Below, piece after piece: positions 7,422 through 15,934 of a stretch of DNA of 32,017 nucleotides. The notes under the pieces were generated by a model that did no database searches, had not been told where the DNA came from, and saw nothing but the letters and a program-made list of their open reading frames with translations. The position numbers were made by a program, and so were the translations under genes. Every line of letters begins with the position of its first letter. Positions within the stretch are counted from its first letter, which is position 1. This DNA is from Planctomycetota bacterium. Lineage in GTDB: Bacteria; Planctomycetota; Planctomycetia; Planctomycetales; Planctomycetaceae. Where the stretch lies: positions 1 through 32,017 of the forward strand of contig JAQBVJ010000085.1 of NCBI GenBank assembly GCA_027623235.1, read 5' to 3'.

Positions 7422-9233
7422 GTGAACCGCGACCCGCCAGACCAGCGTCGCCCGCGGCGCGGAGCACGTGGCCCGCGCGATCGATCGCCCGACGGGAAAT
7501 GGCGAGCGTTTGTCAAAGATGGCAACATCGTCGTCGCTCCGCTCGGCGAGAACGCGAAAGGCGAACAGGAAAAGCAGCTCAGCACGGACGGCACGAACGC
7601 GAAGCCGTACGGCATGCTCGACTGGGCCGACGATTCCAAATCGCTGGTCGCGTTCCGGATCACTCCCGGTGAAAGCAAAGAGGTCTACCTCATCGAGTCC
7701 TCACCGGAAGAAGGCGGCCGGGCGAAGCTGCGGACTCGTGGATACCCCCTGCCCGGTGACCGATTCACCTCGTATGAATTGAATCTGTTCGACGTCGCGA
7801 CTGGTGAGCAGACCAGGCCGGAAGTCGATCCCGTCGACTTCGGCAGCCCGCGACTTCGCTGGCACCGCGACGGGAAACGGTTCACCTATGAAAAGGTCGA
7901 TCGAGGTCACCAGCGGTTTCGAGTCATCGAGGTCGAAGCGGCGACGGGAAAAACCCGCAACATCATCGACGAGTCCACCGACACGTTTATCTGGACGGCT
8001 CACGGTCCGGGACTTCGCATCACGACCTACCTCGATGAGACCGACGAGATTATTTACGCCTCTGAAAAAGACGGCTGGCGACACCTCTATCTGGTCGACG
8101 GGGAGAAAGGTGAAGTCAAAAACCGCATCACCTCGGGCGAGTGGGTGATGCGCGACATTGAACGAATCGACACCCAGAAGCGGCAAATCTGGTTCAAGGC
8201 CAGCGGCCTCGACGCCGACCAGGATCCGTACCTCATCCACTTCTGCCGGGTTGATTTCGACGGCTCGAACCTTGTTCGACTGACGGAAGCAAACGGCAAT
8301 CACACGATCCATTTTTCTCCCGACGAGAAATACCTCATCGACTCTTACTCGCGGGTCGACGCCGCGCCGGCGACCGAATTGCGGCGTGTCTCGGATGGCA
8401 GACTGATGTGCGAACTGGAGAAAGCTGACGTCTCCGAGTTGCTCGATTCGGACTGGACTTATCCGGAGGTCTTCTCCGCCAAAGGCCGCGACGGAAAGAC
8501 CGATATCTGGGGATTTATCTGTCGGCCTCGCGACTTCGATCCGAATAAAAAATACGCCCTCATCGAGGACATTTACGCCGGTCCGCACGATTCGTTCGTC
8601 CCCAAGTCGTTCAGCCCGGCCAGCCGGTACCGGTCGTACACGGACCTCGGCTTCATCGTCGTCAAGATCGACGGCATGGGAACGGCCAATCGCTCGAAGG
8701 CGTTTCACGATGTCTGCTGGCACAACCTCAAGGACGCAGGCTTTCCCGACCGGATCGCCTGGATGAAAGCCGCCGCGATGAAGCATCCGGAAATGGACAT
8801 CACCCGAGTCGGCATTTACGGCACATCCGCCGGCGGCCAGAGCTCAACCGGAGCTCTCCTTTTTTACCCGGACTTCTACAAAGCCGCCGTCTCGGCCTGT
8901 GGGTGCCACGACAACCGCATGGACAAGGCCTCGTGGAACGAACAGTGGATGGGCTACCCCGTCGGTCCTCACTACGCCGAGTCATCCAACATCGACAGTG
9001 CGCATCGATTGAAAGGCAAACTGCTGCTGATCGTCGGCGAGCTCGACAACAACGTGCCTCCGGAATCCACTCACCGCCTGGCCGCCGCACTGATCAAAGC
9101 GGACAAAGATTTCGACTACCTCTTGATGCCGAATGTCGGTCACTCCGACGGAGGCGGCTACGGCCAGCGCCGCCGCGAGGACTTTTTCGTAAGACACCTG
9201 CAGGGCAAAGAGCCACCGAATCGGAACGAGTGA
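7422..9233 (+). CDS. S9 family peptidase, DPP-IV-like propeller plus prolyl oligopeptidase catalytic domain
   Basis: A 603-aa frame with an N-terminal beta-propeller (starting near RSPDGKWRAFVKDGNIV, a DPP-IV N-terminal repeat) and a C-terminal alpha/beta hydrolase domain. The catalytic triad is visible: Ser469 in GTSAGG, Asp in GELDNNVPPEST and His in NVGHSDGG. Family members release dipeptides or cut after proline in exported peptides. On its own this frame lacks a signal peptide; GTG at 7422 with AAGGT 4 nt upstream might allow reinitiation. In-frame codons between 7398 and 7421 are all sense, so the gene most likely continues from 6699 and is broken by one TGA. The stop is followed one base later by the 107-bp repeat. 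Confidence 0.88.
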   Translation: MNRDPPDQRRPRRGARGPRDRSPDGKWRAFVKDGNIVVAPLGENAKGEQEKQLSTDGTNAKPYGMLDWADDSKSLVAFRITPGESKEVYLIESSPEEGGRAKLRTRGYPLPGDRFTSYELNLFDVATGEQTRPEVDPVDFGSPRLRWHRDGKRFTYEKVDRGHQRFRVIEVEAATGKTRNIIDESTDTFIWTAHGPGLRITTYLDETDEIIYASEKDGWRHLYLVDGEKGEVKNRITSGEWVMRDIERIDTQKRQIWFKASGLDADQDPYLIHFCRVDFDGSNLVRLTEANGNHTIHFSPDEKYLIDSYSRVDAAPATELRRVSDGRLMCELEKADVSELLDSDWTYPEVFSAKGRDGKTDIWGFICRPRDFDPNKKYALIEDIYAGPHDSFVPKSFSPASRYRSYTDLGFIVVKIDGMGTANRSKAFHDVCWHNLKDAGFPDRIAWMKAAAMKHPEMDITRVGIYGTSAGGQSSTGALLFYPDFYKAAVSACGCHDNRMDKASWNEQWMGYPVGPHYAESSNIDSAHRLKGKLLLIVGELDNNVPPESTHRLAAALIKADKDFDYLLMPNVGHSDGGGYGQRRREDFFVRHLQGKEPPNRNE

Positions 9234-9234
9234 C

Positions 9235-9341
9235 GTAGTGCTTCGTCAAAGCGGAGTTTACGGGTCGCAGTTTCCGTGGCGTAAGCTTCCAGCTTGCGAT
9301 GTCCGCTCACAGTACGTCGGCAAGCAGGATGCTTACCCCAC
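9235..9341 (+). repeat. 107-bp gene-3'-end repeat, right copy
   Basis: Inverted partner of 142-248 (103 of 107 bases identical by hand alignment). It starts one base after the TGA of the S9 peptidase. Both copies carry the AAGCT-GGA-AGCTT and AAGCA-TCC-TGCTT palindromes. The two copies flank a segment of about 9 kb running from gpsA to the peptidase. Confidence 0.8.
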
Positions 9342-9364
9342 TTTTCAGCCCTGACAGGGCAGCA

Positions 9365-9465
9365 GGTGGATTTCTCCGAAATCTGCAGCTCACCGACACG
9401 GCTGCTTCATCAAACGCCGAGAGAAGTCACAGTCCGGAAGACAAGCAGATTTCGGAGAAATCTGC
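9365..9465. repeat. Pair of inverted ATTTC-TCC-GAAAT hairpins
   Basis: The sequence at 9369-9383 forms GATTTC-TCC-GAAATC. The one at 9445-9465 forms a perfect 9-bp stem GCAGATTTC-GGA-GAAATCTGC. The second is the reverse complement of the first plus flanks, so the two hairpins are inverted copies of the same unit about 60 bp apart. Like others in this window they have a 3-nt GGA/TCC loop. Confidence 0.7.
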
Positions 9466-9470
9466 CTACA

Positions 9471-9507
9471 AAAAACGGGCATGACCTAGAGAGTCATGCC
9501 CGTTTTT
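9471..9507. terminator. Bidirectional intrinsic terminator
   Basis: A perfect 15-bp stem (9471-9485 with 9493-9507) around a 7-nt loop, with A5 at the left base and T5 at the right base. It therefore works as hairpin plus U-tract for transcripts from either side. It separates the plus-strand S9 peptidase from the convergent minus-strand DUF1549/DUF1553 gene, which ends 21 bp further on. Confidence 0.92.
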
Positions 9508-9527
9508 GATTTCACTTTCCGCAGTCA

Positions 9528-11948
9528 TCAATGCTGGAAGAGGAACTCTTTCGAGTTCAGGATTGCCCAGCCCACATCTTCCAGGGCCAGCTTGCGGTCG
9601 GCGCTGGCGGCGATGTGTTTTTTCGAGGCGGCGATTTCTGCCTCAACCGGCTCGCGCGAAAGGGCGGCCAGATAGAGCGTGCGGATGATCTCATCATCGG
9701 TTTTCGTAGCCGCGATCATCTTGTGGATGCGTCCGTTTTCGGCTCGCAGTTTGTTGTGAACCGTCGGGCCGTTGATCATCTGCAGGGCCTGCGAGAGATT
9801 GGACTCGCTGGACCGCTCGCACTGGCAGGCCATCTCACGCTGTGGCTGACCAAAGACCTTCAGGAAGTAGTGGTTGGTTGGAGGATCCGGCAGAGCGACG
9901 GCTCGCGTGCCGACGGGCAGACCGGCAAAACTTTCCGGGACGTCGGTGACCTGGCAGATCGCGTCGAGAAGCTGCTCGGCCGACAGCAGTCGCGTCGTTG
10001 CGTGCGAGGCGTAAATTTCATCGTCGGCGTTGAAGTCGTTTTTCTTCGAACTGAGCTGGTACGTGCGGCTCGCCATGATCGTCTTGATGACCCACTTTCG
10101 GCTGAAGCCCTGCTCGACAAACTGCTTCGCAAGTTCATCCATCAGCTCGGCGTTGGAAGGCGGGTTGGAGTCACGGAAGTCGTCGACAGGATCGACGATG
10201 CCTCGTCCCATCAGGTGGCCCCAGATGCGGTTCACGCAGGCTCGGGCGAAGAACGGGTTGTCGGCAGCGGTCAGCCAGTCAGCAAAGACTTTCCGGCGAT
10301 CCTGCTCGGCGGGCACGTCGATGTCGCCTTTGAGCAGCAAGTGGACTTTCATTGTCTGACCGGTGCGTGGCTGGGTGACGTCGCCGGAACGAGTCACATG
10401 GATGATCTCTTCATCCGTCGTTGCTCCTTTTTGTCGGCCGATCCGCGTGAAGGCTGCGGCGATGCCGTAGTAGTTGTCCTGGCTCCATCGTTCGAACGGG
10501 TGGTTGTGGCATTTCGCACATTGAATGCGAATGCCCAGGAACAACTGAGCGGTCGTTTCCGTGGCATCCAGGGGGTCACGGCTGGCACGCCAGTAGTTCG
10601 CGGCGGGATTCTCAAAGACGCTGCCACTCGCGGTCAGCAATTCTGATGCGAACTGGTTAAGGCCCTTGTCGGTGTGGATGCTGTCCTGAATCCAGCGCTG
10701 GAATTTGTGGACGCCGGTCGCGGTCACTTTCTTACTGTTTGAGCGAAGGATGTCGCTCCACTTGAGCGTCCAGAACTCAGAGAAGTCGTCGTCCGCGAGC
10801 AGCAGGTCGACGAGATTTGCCCGCTTGTCACCGGCTTTGTCTCCCAGGAATGCCAGGGTCTCATCGATCACCGGCAGGCGGCCGGTCAGGTCGAGGTACG
10901 CTCGCCGCAGGAATTCCTCATCAGAGCAAACCTCAGATGGAAGAATCTGAAGCTGCTGCAGTTTCTTGAAGACCAGCTTGTCGACGAAGTTGTTCTCGGC
11001 CGGGTCGGTCCACTTGAAGCCCGGTACTTCCTCAAGGAATGTCACGTAGGCCGTCGACATTTTGTCGAGGTAGCGGGCGAGGATCGCCGTTTCGCCGCGG
11101 CCGATTTTTTCGACCAGACCGTTCGGAGTCACCGTCGCCACAGACTCGTTGGACGAGCTGAACACGGTCAGGGCAGTCAGGTCGCGGACCGAGCCGTCCG
11201 AAAAGTACCCGTTCACGTAAAGCTGCTGGCGGTCGGACGGCTGACGCAGGATGCGAGCTGGCGGGCCGGCTTCGACTCGAAGCAGATTGGCGACGTCCGG
11301 TTTGTCGAGCTGCAGGCCTTCGCCAATCCAGCCGTGCAGAGCTCGCCAGGACGCGTCGCCTTTGGTCAGTCGACGGCCGCCACCATGAGCAACTTCCATC
11401 AGCGGCTTCTGCAGGATCAGGCTCTCGTCCGGATTCAAAACGTTGGCTCGGCGGCCGAAGAACTCGGAACGAAGGGTCAGGATGTCGAGTGGCGGGTCGA
11501 AGCCTCGCAGTGAAAGGCGAAAACCACCTTTACCCGAAGGCGAGCCGTGACAGGCTCCGGCATTGCAGCCGGCCTTGTTCAGCGCGGCGAGCGTATCCTG
11601 CTTGAAACTGACAGGGTGAGGCATCGCCATTTCCTTGACCGTGACTTTCGCGGCTGCGGTCACGGCACCGATTTTCGCGGTGATCGTTGCGGCTCCGTCG
11701 CCAACCGGTCGGGCGATTCCTTTTTCGATCCGGACGACATTCGCGTCCGACGAAGTCAGCTCGACAAGGTGCGAAGCGTCGCGGACTTCGTTGTTTGCGT
11801 AAGTGCCGCTGATGACGAGCTGCTGCTCGGCCCGCGGTCCGCCAAGCGTGAACTCCGCTGTGTCAAAGACGAGGGCAGCCGGGTCTTCGGCCAACGCGGG
11901 AAGACTGACGGCGAGAATGGCAGCGAGGAAGGAAATGCGTCGCAACAT
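9528..11948 (-). CDS. DUF1549/DUF1553 protein with Big-2-like domains and C-x4-C-H motif
   Basis: An 806-aa exported protein of a family expanded in Planctomycetota. It has a signal peptide (1-20, ending LPALA), a bacterial Ig-like (Big-2) region at about 26-105, a cysteine motif GCNAGACHG (Cys128, Cys133, His134), a second Big-2-like stretch at about 235-310 (LYVNGYFSDGSVRDLT), then DUF1549 (about 325-530, with CAKCHNHPFERW) and DUF1553 (about 560-790). The C-x4-C-H motif resembles planctomycete cytochrome-like domains, but haem binding is unproven. The biochemical role is unknown; such genes are often near sulfatase or DUF1501 genes, which are absent here. The PPC-domain gene lies upstream on the same strand, 137 bp away, so co-transcription is plausible. 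Confidence 0.92.
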   Translation of the reverse strand: MLRRISFLAAILAVSLPALAEDPAALVFDTAEFTLGGPRAEQQLVISGTYANNEVRDASHLVELTSSDANVVRIEKGIARPVGDGAATITAKIGAVTAAAKVTVKEMAMPHPVSFKQDTLAALNKAGCNAGACHGSPSGKGGFRLSLRGFDPPLDILTLRSEFFGRRANVLNPDESLILQKPLMEVAHGGGRRLTKGDASWRALHGWIGEGLQLDKPDVANLLRVEAGPPARILRQPSDRQQLYVNGYFSDGSVRDLTALTVFSSSNESVATVTPNGLVEKIGRGETAILARYLDKMSTAYVTFLEEVPGFKWTDPAENNFVDKLVFKKLQQLQILPSEVCSDEEFLRRAYLDLTGRLPVIDETLAFLGDKAGDKRANLVDLLLADDDFSEFWTLKWSDILRSNSKKVTATGVHKFQRWIQDSIHTDKGLNQFASELLTASGSVFENPAANYWRASRDPLDATETTAQLFLGIRIQCAKCHNHPFERWSQDNYYGIAAAFTRIGRQKGATTDEEIIHVTRSGDVTQPRTGQTMKVHLLLKGDIDVPAEQDRRKVFADWLTAADNPFFARACVNRIWGHLMGRGIVDPVDDFRDSNPPSNAELMDELAKQFVEQGFSRKWVIKTIMASRTYQLSSKKNDFNADDEIYASHATTRLLSAEQLLDAICQVTDVPESFAGLPVGTRAVALPDPPTNHYFLKVFGQPQREMACQCERSSESNLSQALQMINGPTVHNKLRAENGRIHKMIAATKTDDEIIRTLYLAALSREPVEAEIAASKKHIAASADRKLALEDVGWAILNSKEFLFQH

Positions 11949-12085
11949 GAAGGCGTCTCCGAATAGCTCGGGCGGGTGTTTTCTCAGGCTTTACGTTATC
12001 AGATTCTGCAAGGTGACTTCAGCGTGTTTTCTGTTCTGGACGGGGCGACCGTGGCTCGGCAGGAGCTTCGCATCCCCCGACGTTG

Positions 12086-14383
12086 TCACTCGACGGTCAA
12101 TGCGACAGCCGCGGATGTTCCAGCGAGTTTGACTTTGCCAACGGTCACCTCGCCTTTGATTGTCACATTATTCACGGCCCCTTTCGCGGCATCCGCCGCG
12201 GCTTTGAGTGTGACTTCGACTTCGTTCTGGTCGGCACCAATCTTCGCGGCGTCGGCGGTGACTCCCTTCGGCAGGTTGGCAAAAGTCAGGTCGACCTCGC
12301 CCTTGAGAGCCGGGTTACGCTCAACCGCGACTTTGACTTTCACCTCGCCGCCCGCTGCGAGTTTGTTGTCGGCAGGAGTCGCCGTCACGGTCAGCGGGCT
12401 TTGCAGGTTGAGAATGACGCCGTGGGCAGGTTGTGTGACAGTCGTGTTGCCCTGCTTGATTGTTCCGTTGAGGGCAACCGTGAACTGACCGAGCGCGGCT
12501 TTGTCGGTCGCCGTGAATGTGATGACAACTTCGTTTTTGTCCTTCGGAATCGGCCCAACGGCCGCCGTCACGTTGGCAGGCAGTCCACCCGCTTTGACGT
12601 CTGGTGTGATGGCCAGGGTCACAGCCTCATTGAATCCCTCAGAGCGATCGACGATGACCTTGAGCGAACCTGTGAGGCTCTGTCCGAAAACAACCTCTGC
12701 GACTTCCGTGCGAAGTCGAATCTGCGGCTTCGGTCCAACTCCGAGAGCGACGTGCTCGGAGAGATTCTGCGGGCCCCACGGCAGCGCGGCGTAGGCGGCT
12801 TTCATCGCGTTTTCTGTACTCGCAGTCGTCTGAAAATCGGCCTCACCAATCTTCGCCGAGCCGACGATGCGAACCGGAACAGCCCGGTTGAGCGGCGCGT
12901 CCGCTGTACTTGTCACCGTGAGGACGACTTTGTTCTGGCCAGGTCCGGCGACGGTCGGTTGACTCGTCACGCCTTCCGGCAGATCGACAGCGGCAATTTG
13001 AATCGCGCCGTTGTAGCCCGCCCGCACGACATCGACTTCGACCAGCGCGGTTGAACCGGCCCCCACGTTGAGAGTGTTGGCTGCGGCCAGGCTGAATCCG
13101 GTTACCGGCGGCGAGACGTCAATGTGGTAGGCGTAATCCGGCCCGCCGTTGCCGTGCAGTTCTTCGACAGCCAGAACGAAATCGCCGTCGGCCGGGAATG
13201 TGTAATCGAAAAACGCATCGCCAACTCCAAAGTCTTCCTTCGCGGCCACCTGTCCGCCGGTCGCGTTGAGCAGCCGCAGGTAAGCGGAAGTCGGCGAACC
13301 TTGACGCCGCGTGATCGCGGTAAAGCGAAGGTTCTGCCCTTTCTTCGCGGTGAAGATGAAGTGGTCGATGTCTCCCGCCGAATCGATGCGGCCGTTGATG
13401 CCGTTGCCGAGTTCAACCCGGGTGGCCGCGGCAAGTTCGTTGTTCGGTTCCGTTTCGAGAGCCTGAGCAGCGTCGCTGATTCGGACGAGCGCAAAGCTAC
13501 TCGATTTTCCCCCGGCTCGTTTCGCGGAAACCGGAGCCCAGTCGAGAGGGGTTGTCGCGTTGATTTTCGCGGAGACCGCATCGCCGGAGTCTTTCCCTGC
13601 GAAGTTGACTTCCGCAGCGGTACCGCGTTGAACAGCCATCGGATACGGGGTCGAGATGCAGGGGAAGTCGCCGATCCGCAGGCGATAGAAACCGCCCTTG
13701 TAAGTGATGTCGCGAATTTCGACCGCGTACTGTCCGGCATCTTTGATCGTGTAGCAGAGTCGCGAATCCGACCGCAGTCCGCCTTCGTCGTCGCTCCAGG
13801 TGAGCTCGCGGCCTTTCGCATCAAGCAGACGGACGATCGGGTCGAGCGTCGAGCCCAGTCGCCGCGCGACGGCCTCAATCGAAACCTTCTGGCCAGCCGT
13901 TGCCTGGAAGCGGTAGTAATTGAGCTGAAGGTTGGCGACCGACCCATCGATCGCGACCGGAAGCGTGACTTCCTGCGCGGACTCAAGCTTCGTGTTTCCT
14001 GCCGCCTGTGCGACCGACGGAAGATCGTCAACGAGAATCAGCTTCAGCTCAGAGACGCCGCCCGCAGTGGCAACTCGGATTCCGTGAATGCCGACCGGGG
14101 TTTCTGCGGGCAGAGTCACGTCCCACGTCACCTCGGCCGCGTTCTTTCCGTTGTCGGGTACGTCTCCCGCCAGCTTCAGCTCACCGCCAAACGACGCCCA
14201 GAAATCAGCGGCTCCGACGAGATTCCCGCCTCGAACCTTGAGCTTCGTCGTTCCCCCGGCCGAGACAGCGCCCGGTTGAGTCGAGGAGATACTGGGCGGT
14301 GCCTGAGCCATCGCCACTTCGCCAGCAAGAATCGCTCCAGCCAGAAGCGCAGGGACAGCAATCAGTCGAGCGGGGTGAGACAT
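12086..14383 (-). CDS. Secreted PPC-domain (pre-peptidase C-terminal) repeat protein
   Basis: A 765-aa protein starting at the ATG at 14383, chosen because GGAGAG lies 5 nt upstream and the signal peptide (MSHPARLIAVPALLAGAILA, cleavage after AMA) begins there; an in-frame start at 14419 would add 12 residues. It has an Ig/IPT-like segment (about 28-120), two PPC-type beta-sandwich regions (one with ARRLGSTLDPIVRLLDAKG and WSDDEGGLRSDSR, the other with RIDSAGDIDHFIFTAKKGQ and RRQGSPTSAYLRLL), then several Ig-like repeats with VT.S.APLN/AA.GA.N patterns up to the C-terminus. Probably a periplasmic or surface structural/binding protein. Neighbouring DUF1549/DUF1553 genes fit the usual planctomycete context. 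No enzymatic motif is seen. Confidence 0.88.
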   Translation of the reverse strand: MSHPARLIAVPALLAGAILAGEVAMAQAPPSISSTQPGAVSAGGTTKLKVRGGNLVGAADFWASFGGELKLAGDVPDNGKNAAEVTWDVTLPAETPVGIHGIRVATAGGVSELKLILVDDLPSVAQAAGNTKLESAQEVTLPVAIDGSVANLQLNYYRFQATAGQKVSIEAVARRLGSTLDPIVRLLDAKGRELTWSDDEGGLRSDSRLCYTIKDAGQYAVEIRDITYKGGFYRLRIGDFPCISTPYPMAVQRGTAAEVNFAGKDSGDAVSAKINATTPLDWAPVSAKRAGGKSSSFALVRISDAAQALETEPNNELAAATRVELGNGINGRIDSAGDIDHFIFTAKKGQNLRFTAITRRQGSPTSAYLRLLNATGGQVAAKEDFGVGDAFFDYTFPADGDFVLAVEELHGNGGPDYAYHIDVSPPVTGFSLAAANTLNVGAGSTALVEVDVVRAGYNGAIQIAAVDLPEGVTSQPTVAGPGQNKVVLTVTSTADAPLNRAVPVRIVGSAKIGEADFQTTASTENAMKAAYAALPWGPQNLSEHVALGVGPKPQIRLRTEVAEVVFGQSLTGSLKVIVDRSEGFNEAVTLAITPDVKAGGLPANVTAAVGPIPKDKNEVVITFTATDKAALGQFTVALNGTIKQGNTTVTQPAHGVILNLQSPLTVTATPADNKLAAGGEVKVKVAVERNPALKGEVDLTFANLPKGVTADAAKIGADQNEVEVTLKAAADAAKGAVNNVTIKGEVTVGKVKLAGTSAAVALTVE

Positions 14384-14792
14384 CAAAACTCTCCGCGGGA
14401 AGCGAATCAGGAAGGACAAGTGAGCGATCTGGCGGGGCAGGGTGAAGTTACCAATCGAGACTCACTGATGGATTCATCATAGGGATGAGGGATCCGAATC
14501 GTCAAAGCTTTCGCTGATTCCGATGATTCCCCGGTCAGCTGGCCTCGACGTTTGAAAAAAAACGAGGGAGATTCTGCCGCGCTGCCATCGCTGTTCGATC
14601 GGCAAACACCTCCACAGTTCAGACATCTGCCTCCCGAATCCTGCTGGTCCTGTCAGTCGCAGGAAAAGAAACTGCAGGCGAAGCGACACTTTGACGGTTG
14701 CCCTGCGAAATTTACGAGTCCTCACCGCTTGAGGTGTAACCTTCGCTGAGTGTTTCCCCTTCGTTCGTTGTTTTCCCGGCGAAAGCAGATCA
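14384..14792. other. 409-bp intergenic region without a clear gene
   Basis: This gap lies upstream of the PPC-domain gene and before the small ORF at 14793. It contains an A8 tract near 14554 and a small CTCA/TGAG hairpin near 14720. A 65-codon plus-strand frame (14552-14749) has no ribosome binding site and a composition unlike the neighbours; I do not call it. Confidence 0.45.
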
Positions 14793-14912
14793 ATGAGTGA
14801 GCCCGAGCAGCCAGCCGGTCAGCGATTACGCTTGTCATCGATTTTTCTTTGTGGGTCGATCCTCGGGATCCCTATCGTGCTCTGGATCAAGATTGCTCGA
14901 ATCGTGTGGTGA
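14793..14912 (+). CDS. Putative 39-aa single-span membrane protein
   Basis: ATG at 14793 opens a 39-codon frame: a polar, Gln/Pro-rich N-terminus of about 14 residues (MSEPEQPAGQRLRL), then one hydrophobic helix (SIFLCGSILGIPIVLW) and a short basic end (IKIARIVW). The pattern is that of a small inner-membrane protein. The only upstream purine run is GAAAG, about 7 nt away, so translation is uncertain. I do not recognise a family. Confidence 0.4.
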   Translation: MSEPEQPAGQRLRLSSIFLCGSILGIPIVLWIKIARIVW

Positions 14913-15165
14913 TTGAGTGCCGTCGATCGGAGTGCCGTCTTATCGGAGTGGATTCGGCAAATCGCCGTCTCGACCTCACGCGGCCGTGAGTGAGACGCTG
15001 TCGAACTGCGGGAAGTTGAGTGTCATGAGGGTGCCTGCCGACGTTAATGGTGCTGTTAATTTCGTCAGTGGCTGCGCCTGCGACACTCTGAGCCGGGTTG
15101 AGCGAATCGCACAGACGGCGGACCTCGCGATCGTAGCCGGAGAGCCGGTCAAACGAGAACGTCAT

Positions 15166-15203
15166 TGAGATTGCGACGTTAAAACTGAGATTGCGACGTT
15201 AAA
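15166..15203. repeat. 20-bp tandem duplication at the 3' end of the isochorismatase-fold gene
   Basis: The 18-bp core TGAGATTGCGACGTTAAA occurs at 15166-15183 and again at 15186-15203, a 20-bp period. The inner unit encodes the last residues of the hydrolase and the stop codon TAA (15181-15179) straddles the unit border. The gene therefore ends within a recent duplication; the single-unit ancestor would have stopped at a TGA one residue earlier. Confidence 0.8.
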
Positions 15204-15862
15204 TACGAAGAGACCTCGTCAAGCGACCTCACGTCCGCGAACCTCGCCTGAATGTCGAACAGCGTGAAAACGTGCGCGGCGGCGACTCGATCGCCCACAC
15301 ACTCGCGAATGATGACAGGGCGAAAGCGAAGGCTTTTGGCATCGGTCGCCGTCGCTCGAATGCAGGCACTTGTGCTGCAGCCGGTGATGAGAACCGTGTC
15401 AACTTTCTGCTCGATCAGATAGCCACAAAGGTGAGTGCCGCTGAACGCGCTCGCGCTTTCTTTTTCGATCACGTAGTCCTCGGGCTGAGGCGTCAGCCGA
15501 TCGTCGATCTGGCACGCGTGTTCGTCCCATTCGCGAAATCCTTCCGACGCATCCGCAGCCGATTTAAACGGCTGATCGCCGCACTGCGGTCGCCAGGGAC
15601 TCGTCGTGTAAATAATCGGAACCCCAAGCGGCCGCGCGATGTCGAGCAACTGTTTCGTGGCCTCGACCGGAGCGTCGAGCCGCTTCGATCCGGCCGCGTA
15701 TGCCTCGTCAGTCCACCCGTTCGCAAAGTCGACGACGACGATTGCCGGCTTCTTTCCGAACCCGAACTCGTCCTGAAAGATGCCCCGCTGTTTGTAGTAC
15801 TCGTCGATCGACTGCATCGCTTCGGCGAGAGCCTGTTCGGCGGCCTGATCCGTGTTCTGCAT
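15179..15862 (-). CDS. Isochorismatase-fold amidohydrolase (N-carbamoylsarcosine amidohydrolase-like)
   Basis: Cysteine hydrolase of the isochorismatase superfamily, 227 aa from the ATG at 15862 (AGGAA about 8 nt upstream). An upstream in-frame GTG at 15931 would add 23 residues that do not resemble the domain. The catalytic triad is visible: Asp45 in IVVVDFANGW, Lys134 in VIEKESASAF and Cys167 in TGCSTSACIRATATDA. The GCSTSAC form is like N-carbamoylsarcosine amidase and related amide hydrolases rather than true isochorismatases, so a C-N amide substrate is likely but not defined. It lies 72 bp downstream of the prolyl oligopeptidase gene on the same strand and may share its transcript. Confidence 0.9.
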   Translation of the reverse strand: MQNTDQAAEQALAEAMQSIDEYYKQRGIFQDEFGFGKKPAIVVVDFANGWTDEAYAAGSKRLDAPVEATKQLLDIARPLGVPIIYTTSPWRPQCGDQPFKSAADASEGFREWDEHACQIDDRLTPQPEDYVIEKESASAFSGTHLCGYLIEQKVDTVLITGCSTSACIRATATDAKSLRFRPVIIRECVGDRVAAAHVFTLFDIQARFADVRSLDEVSSYLTSQSQF

Positions 15863-15934
15863 CGTCAGTTCCTGTTGTGAGCCCTCGAGCGGTGACGGCT
15901 GCTTTCCGACAACGAACAACTCATGAGACACGAC

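Noticed and set aside
14887..15168. Overlapping 92- and 83-codon frames on both strands
   Set aside because: Neither has a ribosome site or a domain I can recognise. They may be remnants of a decayed gene, but I cannot support a call.
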